Positions 58,176 to 64,000 of a DNA stretch of 64,000 nt are shown here, piece after piece (within the stretch, counting starts at the first letter, position 1; the number at the start of each line of letters is the position of its first letter). Origin of the DNA: Streptomyces sp. CB01580 (GTDB taxonomy: Bacteria; Actinomycetota; Actinomycetes; Streptomycetales; Streptomycetaceae); NCBI RefSeq assembly GCF_001905795.1, contig NZ_LIXJ01000015.1, forward strand, positions 66,455 through 130,454, read 5' to 3'. The notes under the pieces are model-generated. The model was not told the DNA's origin. It ran no database searches and saw only the letters and a list, made by a program, of their open reading frames with translations. A program made the translations under genes and the position numbers.

Positions 58176-58691
58176 ATGGACCTCACCCCGTATGTCGACA
58201 CCCTGCGCCGCGAACTCACGGTGGCCGCCGAAGCCGGCGGGGAAGACGCCCGCGAGCTGGCCGAGCGGCTCACCGCTCCTCTGGAGTCGGCGACCCGTCT
58301 GACCATGCTCAATGTCCTCTCCGCCGCGATGGACGAGATCACCCGCGAGCTCGCCCCCGGCTCGGTCGACGTGCGGCTGCGCGGGCTGGACCCCGACTTC
58401 GTGGTGACGCCACCACCCGGCGGCGGCGTCACGGAAGCGGCCGTCGCACCCGTCGAACCGGTCAGGGCGCAGGCGCCCGCCGACAGCGACGAAGGCGGCA
58501 CCGCCCGCGTCAATCTGCGTCTGCCGGCACACCTCAAGGCGCGGGCCGAGGAGGCCGCGAGCCGCGAGGGCCTGTCGGTCAACGCGTGGCTGGTGCGGGC
58601 CGTGTCGGCCGCGGTCGACGGCGGCGCGCGAGCGCGCACCCCGCAGAAGTCCCGCACCACCGGACAGAGCTTCACGGGCTGGGTGCGCTAG
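58176..58691 (+). CDS. Ribbon-helix-helix (HicB/Arc-like) regulator
   Basis: A 171-residue protein with two parts. Residues 1-80 form an uncharacterised helical domain (DLTPYVDTLRRELTVAAEAG; LERLTAPLES-like; ITRELAPGSVDVRLRGLDPD). A flexible linker (85-110) leads to an RHH fold at about 110-148: the beta strand TARVNLRLPAHLKARAEEAA, then SREGLSVNAWLVRAVSAAV, as in HicB-type antitoxins and Arc/MetJ repressors. No toxin gene is adjacent; instead DUF4097 and an ABC exporter follow. The array of 10-bp-spaced TGGCACCA boxes upstream is its likely autoregulatory operator. The stop TAG is inside a CTAG palindromic repeat. Confidence 0.85.
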   Translation: MDLTPYVDTLRRELTVAAEAGGEDARELAERLTAPLESATRLTMLNVLSAAMDEITRELAPGSVDVRLRGLDPDFVVTPPPGGGVTEAAVAPVEPVRAQAPADSDEGGTARVNLRLPAHLKARAEEAASREGLSVNAWLVRAVSAAVDGGARARTPQKSRTTGQSFTGWVR

Positions 58692-58741
58692 TGCTGCGAC
58701 CGGAAACGTTCACCGGCAAACCTTTCCGGCCACAGCACTAG
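58688..58741. repeat. CTAG-bounded palindromic repeat, copy B (54 bp)
   Basis: Ends CTAGTGCTG and CAGCACTAG are perfect inverted repeats. The inner CCGGAAA/TTTCCGG adds stem. Relative to copy A (37193-37261) the sixth stem pair changes from C-G to T-A on both arms, a compensatory change. The TAG of the upstream gene is the first TAG of the element. Confidence 0.85.
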
Positions 58742-58829
58742 CCGCGCCCGCGCCCGCGCCCGCTCCACTTCACCCACACCACGTCCCACCAGCGGGGACG
58801 CCCCAAGGACTCATGAGGACGGTACAGCC

Positions 58830-59672
58830 ATGCCTTCTTTCGACACTCCCGAACCGATTTTGGTCACCGCACACGTCGGCGCCGGCTCGATCCGGTTCAC
58901 CGCGAGCGACCGCCTCGACACGGTCGTCGAGGTGCGGCCCGCCGGCCCGAAGCAGAGCAAGGACGTGCGGGCCGCCGAGCAGACCGAGGTGGTGTACGCG
59001 AGCGGCGTCCTGACCATCAGGACGAAGCAGCGCTACTTGATCGGCCCCACCGGCGCCGTCGACGTGTCGGTCGAGTTGCCCGCGGGCTCGCGCGTCGACC
59101 TGACCGGCTCCTGGACCCAGGTGGTGGGCGAGGGCCGCCTGGGCGAGGTCCAGGTGAAGACCTCGGGCGGAAACGTCCGCCTCGACATGACCGGGCCGCT
59201 CCAGCTGAACGCCTCCCACAGCTCGGTCTTCATCGACCGGATCGAGGGTACGGCGGGGATCACCACCAGCTCCGGCAACCTGCGCGTCGGCATCGTCGAC
59301 GGTTCCGCCGTCCTGAAGAACTCGCACGGCAACACGACCGTCGCCGCCGTGACCGGCGACCTCCGGGTGAGCGGCGCCCACGGCGACATCGACATCGAGC
59401 GTGCCGAGGGCTCGGTCACCGCCACCACCGCCCACGGCGCCCTGCGCGTCGCCGAGGTCACCGGTGGGGTCGTCCACCTGGAGACCGCCTACGGCGGCAT
59501 CGAAGTCGGCGTCCGCGAGGGCACCGCAGCCTGGCTCGACGTCAGCTCCGAGCGCGGGCAGGTGCACAACGCACTCGCCGACTCCGCCCCGCCGACGGAG
59601 ACCGAGAACACCGTCGAGGTCCGTGCCCGGACCCGCTGGGGCAACATCGACATCCGCCGCGCCCGGGCCTGA
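58830..59672 (+). CDS. DUF4097 family beta-strand repeat protein
   Basis: A 280-residue protein built of short repeating beta strands with Gly/Asp turns (right-handed beta-helix-like): VKTSGGNVRLDMTGPLQLNA, TSSGNLRVGIVDGSAVLKNS, VTGDLRVSGAHGDIDIERAE and HGALRVAEVTGGVVHLETAY. No signal peptide or membrane helix is present, so it should be cytoplasmic. DUF4097 proteins are often coded with PadR, anti-sigma or ABC genes, and their role is unknown. Here it lies between an RHH regulator and a DrrAB-like ABC exporter, 60 bases before the ATPase gene, and is likely part of one operon. Confidence 0.9.
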   Translation: MPSFDTPEPILVTAHVGAGSIRFTASDRLDTVVEVRPAGPKQSKDVRAAEQTEVVYASGVLTIRTKQRYLIGPTGAVDVSVELPAGSRVDLTGSWTQVVGEGRLGEVQVKTSGGNVRLDMTGPLQLNASHSSVFIDRIEGTAGITTSSGNLRVGIVDGSAVLKNSHGNTTVAAVTGDLRVSGAHGDIDIERAEGSVTATTAHGALRVAEVTGGVVHLETAYGGIEVGVREGTAAWLDVSSERGQVHNALADSAPPTETENTVEVRARTRWGNIDIRRARA

Positions 59673-59732
59673 GCACCGGCCCGCGGACTCGCCCGCTCCC
59701 CCATCACCTCAGCCCTCGAACGGGAGGACCCC

Positions 59733-60749
59733 ATGCCCTCTTCTGTCATGCCCACACCAAGGACGGCCGGTTCGCGACCGCCCGCCGCCGTCTCCACCGT
59801 CGGTCTGCGTAAGTCGTACGGCGCCAAGACCGTGCTCGACGGCATCGATCTGCACATCCCGGCCGGGTCCGTGTTCGCGCTGCTCGGACCGAACGGCGCC
59901 GGCAAGACCACCACCGTGCAGATCCTGTCCACGCTCGTCGCCGCCGACGGCGGGCAGGCCCTGGTCACGGGCCACGACATCGCCACGTCACCGGACGAGG
60001 TGCGCGCCGCGATCGGCGTCACCGGGCAGTTCGCCGCCCTCGACGACCTGCTCACCGCCGAGGAGAACCTGCTCCTCATGGCCGACCTGCTGCGCCTCGG
60101 CAAGCACGAAGGCCGGTCCCGTACCCGGGAACTGCTTCAGCGGTTCGACATCGCGGACGTCGCGCACAAGCGGGCTGCCACCTTCTCCGGCGGTATGCGG
60201 CGCCGGCTCGACATCGCCATGACGCTGGTCGGCGACCCCCAGGTGATCTTCCTGGACGAGCCGACGACCGGGCTCGACCCGCGCAGCCGCCGCACCATGT
60301 GGGACACGGTGCGCTCGCTGGTCGCGGGCGGCACCTCCGTCTTCCTCACCACCCAGTACCTGGAGGAGGCCGACCACCTCGCCGACCGGATCGCCGTGCT
60401 CGACGGCGGCCGGATCATCGCCGAGGGCACCGCGGACGAGCTCAAGGCGCGGATCCCCGGCAGTCACGTACGGCTGCGGTTCACCGACCCCGCCGAGTAC
60501 GAGCGCGCGGCCGCCGCCTTCCCCGGCGCGGCCCGCGACGACGAGAACCTCGCCCTGCGCGTGGCGGGCGACGGCGGCATCGACGCGCTGCGCGCCCTGC
60601 TCGACCGGCTCGACGCCGTCGGCATCCGGGCCGCCGACTTCTCCGTGCACACCCCCGACCTCGACGACGTGTTCCTCGCCCTGACCGGCGACGGCGCCAC
60701 CGGCACCGGTACCACCTCCGCGCTTCACATCAAGGAGACCCTGCGATGA
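59733..60749 (+). CDS. ABC transporter ATPase, DrrA-like
   Basis: ATPase of 338 residues for a two-gene exporter. Walker A LLGPNGAGKTTTVQILST, Q-loop GQFAALDDLLTAEENL, signature FSGGMRRRLDIAMTLV, Walker B VIFLDEPTTGLDPRSRRTMW and H-loop LTTQYLEEADHLADRI. The C-terminal DUF4162-type extension (VRLRFTDPAEYERAAAAF) is typical of daunorubicin-resistance DrrA proteins. ATG 59733 has GGGAGGACCCC upstream. Its stop overlaps the permease start (ATGA). The whole set RHH, DUF4097, ATPase, permease is on one strand. Confidence 0.93.
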   Translation: MPSSVMPTPRTAGSRPPAAVSTVGLRKSYGAKTVLDGIDLHIPAGSVFALLGPNGAGKTTTVQILSTLVAADGGQALVTGHDIATSPDEVRAAIGVTGQFAALDDLLTAEENLLLMADLLRLGKHEGRSRTRELLQRFDIADVAHKRAATFSGGMRRRLDIAMTLVGDPQVIFLDEPTTGLDPRSRRTMWDTVRSLVAGGTSVFLTTQYLEEADHLADRIAVLDGGRIIAEGTADELKARIPGSHVRLRFTDPAEYERAAAAFPGAARDDENLALRVAGDGGIDALRALLDRLDAVGIRAADFSVHTPDLDDVFLALTGDGATGTGTTSALHIKETLR

Positions 60750-61528
60750 GCACCCTCGCCTACGCCGCGCACGACTCGATGACGATGCTGCGGCGCAACC
60801 TCAAGCACGCGATCCGATATCCGAGCGTGGGGTTCGGCAGCGCCATGACGCCGATCCTGATGCTGCTGCTGTTCGTGTACGCCTTCGGTGACTCGATCGG
60901 CGCCGGCATGGGCGGCGGCCGGGACGCGTATCTGAACTATCTGACCCCGGGCATCATCGTCATGGGGGTGGCCGCCGGCTCGATGTCGACCTCGATCGCG
61001 GTCTGCTCCGACATGACCGAGGGCATCATCAACCGCTTCCGCACCATGAGCATCACGCGCTCGTCGTTCATGACGGGCCATGTCATCGGCAGCGTCATCC
61101 AGACGATGGTGTGCACCGTGCTGGTCGTGGGCGTGGCGCTCGCCGTCGGCTTCCGCTCGGGGGCGAGCCCGCTGGAGTGGCTGGCCGCGGCCGGTCTGCT
61201 CGCGGCGATCGCGTTCGCCGTCACCTGGCTGTCGGTGGCACTCGGTCTGATCTCCAAGACCGTCGAGTCCGCGAGCAACAAGCCGCTGCTGATCCAGTTC
61301 CTGCCGTTCCTCGGCTCCGCCTTCGTGCCGGCCGACTCGATGTCCCCGGGCCTGCGCTGGTTCGCCCAGAACCAGCCGTTCACACCGATGACCGAGACCC
61401 TGCGCGGCCTGCTCTCGGGCTCGGAGATCGGGAACAACGCCTGGATCTCGCTCGCCTGGTGCGTCGGCATCGCCCTGGTCGGCTACGTCTGGTCGCGCTC
61501 GCTGTTCAACAGCACCACCAAGCACTGA
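60746..61528 (+). CDS. ABC-2 type permease, DrrB-like
   Basis: Membrane subunit of 260 residues with six helices: ILMLLLFVYAFGDSI, GIIVMGVAAGSMSTSIAV, VCTVLVVGVALAVGF, LLAAIAFAVTWLSVALGLIS, LIQFLPFLGSAFVPAD and ISLAWCVGIALVGYVWSRSL. The ABC-2 signature RFRTMSITRSSFMTGHVIGS is present, and FAQNQPFTPMTETLRGLLSG matches DrrB. It starts at ATG 60746 within the ATPase stop, so it is translationally coupled. Efflux of a hydrophobic compound is likely, but the compound is unknown. The last codons are the first unit of a 27-bp tandem repeat. Confidence 0.92.
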   Translation: MSTLAYAAHDSMTMLRRNLKHAIRYPSVGFGSAMTPILMLLLFVYAFGDSIGAGMGGGRDAYLNYLTPGIIVMGVAAGSMSTSIAVCSDMTEGIINRFRTMSITRSSFMTGHVIGSVIQTMVCTVLVVGVALAVGFRSGASPLEWLAAAGLLAAIAFAVTWLSVALGLISKTVESASNKPLLIQFLPFLGSAFVPADSMSPGLRWFAQNQPFTPMTETLRGLLSGSEIGNNAWISLAWCVGIALVGYVWSRSLFNSTTKH

Positions 61529-61591
61529 GAGCCTGTCAGCACCACCAAGCGCTGAGAGCCCGTCAGCACCACCACGTGCTGAGAGCCCGTC
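61511..61591. repeat. 27-bp tandem repeat overlapping the permease stop
   Basis: Three contiguous copies at 61511-61537, 61538-61564 and 61565-61591. All begin AGCACCACCA and end CTGAGAGCC/TGTC-like, with two to four mismatches. The first encodes the permease C-terminus and its TGA. Being 27 bp, each copy repeats the same in-frame stop. Confidence 0.92.
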
Positions 61592-61618
61592 CCGCCCCTG
61601 CGATCGACCCCGAAAACG

Positions 61619-61663
61619 CGCCACGGCGGAGGCCCCGATCCACTCGGGCCCTCCGCCGTGGCG
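61619..61663. terminator. Terminator of the RHH-ABC operon
   Basis: A perfect 13-bp inverted repeat (CGCCACGGCGGAG ... CTCCGCCGTGGCG), extended imperfectly inward, 90 bases after the permease stop and before the convergent small gene ending at 61771. Confidence 0.82.
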
Positions 61664-61770
61664 TTCCGGTATCCGCCTCCTGACGCCCCGTCGGCAGACG
61701 GGGCGTCCTCACGCGTCCCGGCCGACGCCGTCGGCGAACAGCGCGCGTTCGTACGGGGGTCGGGGAGCGG

Positions 61771-62016
61771 TCAGCTCTGCGCCGGGCCGTCTTGCTCGGT
61801 CATGTCCGGCTGCGACGAGCCGTCCGACGACTCCTCCCGCGCAAGGTCCGGAGCCGACTGCGTACGCTCGCGCATCCTGCGCAGCAGTTCCTGCTTCTGG
61901 TCGTCGGCCGCCTTGCGGTCGGCCTGGCGTGCGGGGTCCATGCCCTGCTGGTCGGCGCGGGACAGCTTCTTGCGCTGTCCGCCCACGCCGAGGAGGCTGT
62001 TGCGGCTCTTGGCCAC
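61771..62016 (-). CDS. DUF6243 family small protein
   Basis: An 81-residue hydrophilic protein beginning with the family signature AKSRNSLLGVGGQRKKLSRA and continuing as a charged helix (ARQADRKAADDQKQELLRRM) with an acidic disordered tail (REESSDGSSQPDMTEQ). The basic N-terminus and helical body suggest nucleic-acid or protein binding, but no function is known. Start GTG 62016 has GGGAGA six bases upstream on the minus strand. It is downstream of glyS on the same strand, with a hairpin between them. Confidence 0.85.
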   Translation of the reverse strand: MAKSRNSLLGVGGQRKKLSRADQQGMDPARQADRKAADDQKQELLRRMRERTQSAPDLAREESSDGSSQPDMTEQDGPAQS

Positions 62017-62233
62017 GGTGTTCTCCCATTCATGGTGAAGGGCGAGAGGGGGGAAGGAGGCCCGAGTCGGCCTCTGATCGATCCGGTGGGCGGCGGGTGC
62101 TCGGACCCGCCGCGCTCTCACTCGTAGATCTGGAAGAACGAAGAAGACATGGCGGCACCGTACTGCGCCCCGTCCGCCACCGCACCCGCTTTTCCCGCGC
62201 GTCGGCCCGGAACCGCGCACTGCGGCATACGAC

Positions 62234-62279
62234 GGAGCCCCCGGCTCCTCCGCGCGGGGTGCGGGGAACCGGGGGCTCC
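62234..62279 (-). terminator. Terminator downstream of glyS
   Basis: A perfect 11-bp inverted repeat (GGAGCCCCCGG ... CCGGGGGCTCC) with a 24-base loop, 54 bases after the glyS stop. The remaining gap 62017-62233 shows no gene. Confidence 0.75.
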
Positions 62280-62332
62280 GGCCGATGCCACGGACCGGGC
62301 CGCCGCTGCGGACCAAGCGGTGCGAGCAGGCG

Positions 62333-63715
62333 TCAGCAGCCGAGCAGGCGGGCGCCGAGGTAGGCCTGGATCTGGTCCAGGGAGACGCGCTCCTGCTTCA
62401 TGGTGTCGCGCTCGCGCACGGTCACCGCGTTGTCGTCCAGGGTGTCGAAGTCGACGGTGACGCAGAACGGCGTACCGATCTCGTCCTGGCGACGGTAGCG
62501 GCGGCCGATGGCGCCCGCGTCGTCGAATTCGATGTTCCAGTTCTGCCGCAGGTCGGCGGCGAGGCCCTTGGCCTTCGGCGACAGCTGCGGGTTGCGGGAC
62601 AGCGGCAGCACGGCGACCTTGACCGGCGCGAGGCGCGGGTCAAGGCGCATCACGGTGCGCTTCTCCATGACGCCCTTGGCGTTGGGTGCCTCGTCCTCGA
62701 TGTAGGCGTCGAGGAGGAAGGCGAGCATCGCGCGGCCGACACCGGCTGCCGGCTCGATGACGAACGGGGTCCAGCGCTCGCCGGCCTCCTGGTCGAAGAA
62801 CGACAGGTCGGTGCCGGACGCCTTGGAGTGCGCCTTGAGGTCGTAGTCCGTGCGGTTGGCGACGCCCTCCAGCTCACCCCACTCGCTGCCGCCGAAGCGG
62901 AAGCGGTACTCGATGTCGGCGGTGCGCTTGGAGTAGTGCGAGAGCTTCTCCTGCGGGTGCTCGAACCACCGCATGTTCTCCTCGCGCAGGCCCAGGCCGG
63001 TGTACCAGCTCCAGCGCTGCTCCATCCAGTACTCGTGCCACTTCTCGTCCTCGCCCGGCTTGACGAAGAACTCCATCTCCATCTGCTCGAACTCACGGGT
63101 GCGGAAGATGAAGTTGCCCGGGGTGATCTCGTTGCGGAAGGACTTGCCCATCTGGGCGATGCCGAACGGCGGCTTCCGGCGCGAGGTCTGCTGGACCTGG
63201 GCGAAGTTGGTGAAGATGCCCTGGGCGGTCTCGGGGCGCAGGTAGGCGACCGAGCCGGAGTCCTGGGTCGGGCCGAGGTGGGTGGAGAGCAGACCGGAGA
63301 ACTGCTTGGGCTCGGTGAACGTGCCCTTGTTGCCGCAGTTGGGGCAGTTGAGGTCGGTCAGGCCGTTCGCGGGGAGGTGGCCGTGCTTCTCCTCGTACGC
63401 CTCCTCCAGGTGGTCGGCGCGGAAGCGCTTGTGGCAGGAGGTGCACTCGGTCAGCGGGTCGGTGAACGTGGCGATGTGGCCGGAGGCGGCCCACACCTCG
63501 GAGGCCAGGATGACCGACGAGTCGATTCCGACCACGTCCTCGCGGGAGGTGACCATGTAGCGCCACCACTGGCGCTTGAGGTTCTCCTTCAGCTCGACGC
63601 CCAGCGGCCCGTAGTCCCAGGCGGCCCGCTGACCACCGTAGATCTCACTGCAGGGATAGACGAAGCCACGGCGCTTGCTCAGGCTGACGATGGAGTCGAT
63701 CTTGTCGGCGGCCAC
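62333..63715 (-). CDS. glyS: Glycyl-tRNA synthetase (single-subunit type)
   Basis: Class II synthetase of 460 residues that charges tRNA-Gly, a homodimeric type. N-terminus DKIDSIVSLSKRRGFVYPCS and EIYGGQRAAWDYGPLG. A zinc-binding pair of Cys motifs CTSCHKRF and CPNCGNKG. Class II motif 2 in FGIAQMGKSFRNEITPGNFI and FRTREFEQMEMEFF, motif 3 in EPAAGVGRAMLAFL and the anticodon-binding domain at the C-terminus (VAVLPLSRNPQLSPKAKGLA). Start GTG 63715. It is divergent from znuA, the same pairing as I recall in S. coelicolor. Confidence 0.97.
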   Translation of the reverse strand: MAADKIDSIVSLSKRRGFVYPCSEIYGGQRAAWDYGPLGVELKENLKRQWWRYMVTSREDVVGIDSSVILASEVWAASGHIATFTDPLTECTSCHKRFRADHLEEAYEEKHGHLPANGLTDLNCPNCGNKGTFTEPKQFSGLLSTHLGPTQDSGSVAYLRPETAQGIFTNFAQVQQTSRRKPPFGIAQMGKSFRNEITPGNFIFRTREFEQMEMEFFVKPGEDEKWHEYWMEQRWSWYTGLGLREENMRWFEHPQEKLSHYSKRTADIEYRFRFGGSEWGELEGVANRTDYDLKAHSKASGTDLSFFDQEAGERWTPFVIEPAAGVGRAMLAFLLDAYIEDEAPNAKGVMEKRTVMRLDPRLAPVKVAVLPLSRNPQLSPKAKGLAADLRQNWNIEFDDAGAIGRRYRRQDEIGTPFCVTVDFDTLDDNAVTVRERDTMKQERVSLDQIQAYLGARLLGC

Positions 63716-63830
63716 GGTGCTCTCTTCATTACGAGGACGAACGTCGAATGCTACAGATTACCGGCGGGCCCGCCCCTCGGATCAAATCGGTGGCGGTCCG
63801 GTCGGCCGCATGACCATCTCATCATCCTTG

Positions 63831-63861
63831 TTGACAATCGTTTCCAATTTCATTGAAAATG
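63831..63861 (+). promoter_or_regulatory. Zur-type operator and promoter of znuA
   Basis: TTGACA at 63831-63836, then 17 bases, then TGAAAA (63854-63859) as -10. The 11-bp palindrome TTTCATTGAAA (63848-63858) overlaps the -10 and resembles Streptomyces Zur boxes (TGAAAATGATTTTCA type). Transcription would begin close to ATG 63868, giving a leaderless or nearly leaderless mRNA. Confidence 0.65.
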
Positions 63862-63867
63862 AGTGTC

Positions 63868-64000
63868 ATGAACGTCAGCCGCCTCATACCCACCATCACC
63901 CTCGCCGGAGCGGTCACCCTCGGCCTCACCGCCCTCACCGCCTGCTCCGCCTCGGACGCCGCCGATCACAAGAACGGCGACAAGCTCGACGTGGTGGCCT
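63868..64000 (+). CDS. znuA: Zinc ABC transporter substrate-binding lipoprotein (3' end outside window)
   Basis: Only 44 codons are in the window: MNVSRLIPTITLAGAVTLGL then TALTACSASDAADHKNGDKL, a Sec lipoprotein signal with lipobox LTAC and a hydrophilic start of the mature protein (DVVA). Content, Zur-like operator and position beside glyS fit the zinc-binding protein of ZnuABC (SCO2505 in S. coelicolor by recollection). ATG 63859 is also in frame, three codons upstream, but lies over the -10 element, so 63868 is preferred. The rest of the protein cannot be judged. Confidence 0.82.
   Translation, partial: MNVSRLIPTITLAGAVTLGLTALTACSASDAADHKNGDKLDVVA

Noticed and set aside
62149..62460. Possible small gene upstream of the glyS end
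   Set aside because: The start has only a weak purine-rich upstream sequence, and the frame overlaps glyS on the opposite strand with Arg/Ala/Pro-rich content.

Overview
The window is a stretch of very GC-rich chromosome (roughly 70% G+C, with little AT-rich sequence outside promoters) from a Streptomyces or a very close relative. Gene content and order support this: a hrdA-type sigma factor next to dnaG, an Mbl (MreB-like) gene, a MatB malonyl-CoA synthetase, pyruvate phosphate dikinase, dusB, a bacterial-type glyS and a Zur-type znuA promoter occur in the same order that I recall from the S. coelicolor core chromosome. It reads as core chromosome with small accessory patches, not as a plasmid, prophage or large island.

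Layout. 1-13.6 kb: 3' end of fabF, DUF3145, a secreted SGNH hydrolase, aldose epimerase, a GH3 beta-glucosidase divergent from a TetR regulator, an exported flavin L-amino-acid oxidase, EI24, ohr, and a zinc-free reductase divergent from a MarR regulator. 13.8-22.7 kb: mbl, a GAF sensor kinase with a decayed ATPase domain, an Lrp regulator, a narK remnant, matB, and an MFS/ABC exporter pair. 22.8-28.8 kb: an accessory metal-flavoured patch made of a multicopper oxidase lipoprotein, two small His-containing membrane proteins, a Gly/His-rich micro-protein, a cysteine-synthase-like PLP enzyme overlapping an MFS exporter, and a MITE-like insertion. 29.3-31.1 kb: DUF1622, an MFS remnant and three tRNA genes. 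31.3-44.7 kb: xylB, a heterodimeric ABC exporter, hrdA, dnaG, a ferredoxin-reductase-type flavoprotein, dgt and sanA-like. 44.7-51 kb: an FMN reductase with a MerR-type operator, an aminotransferase IV, a class F sortase next to an unusual surface protein, TauE/SafE, a VOC protein and an ArsR-like regulator. 51.7-64 kb: ppdK, dusB, an EmrB-type exporter, a ribbon-helix-helix regulator with a phased operator array ahead of a DUF4097/DrrAB-like operon, DUF6243, glyS and the start of znuA.

Most interesting signals. (1) A palindromic repeat bounded by CTAG occurs twice, each time supplying the stop codon of a gene, with compensatory base changes in its stem. A third half-copy sits exactly at the broken end of narK. 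(2) Five short tandem repeats (9, 16, 20, 27 and 39 bp) each overlap a stop codon. (3) A 197-bp MITE-like element with 15-bp terminal inverted repeats and a 5-bp target duplication has landed on the stop codon of the multicopper oxidase. (4) An RHH regulator gene is preceded by TGGCACCA boxes spaced exactly 10 bp apart and followed by a DUF4097 protein and an ABC exporter. (5) Mbl and the GAF kinase have both lost canonical nucleotide-binding residues. (6) There is a 0.7-kb gene-free, AT-richer region full of small inverted repeats between ppdK and dusB.

All calls come from reading the sequence and from family knowledge. No database search was run. Starts were chosen from Shine-Dalgarno spacing, family length or operator position, and those that are uncertain are marked.
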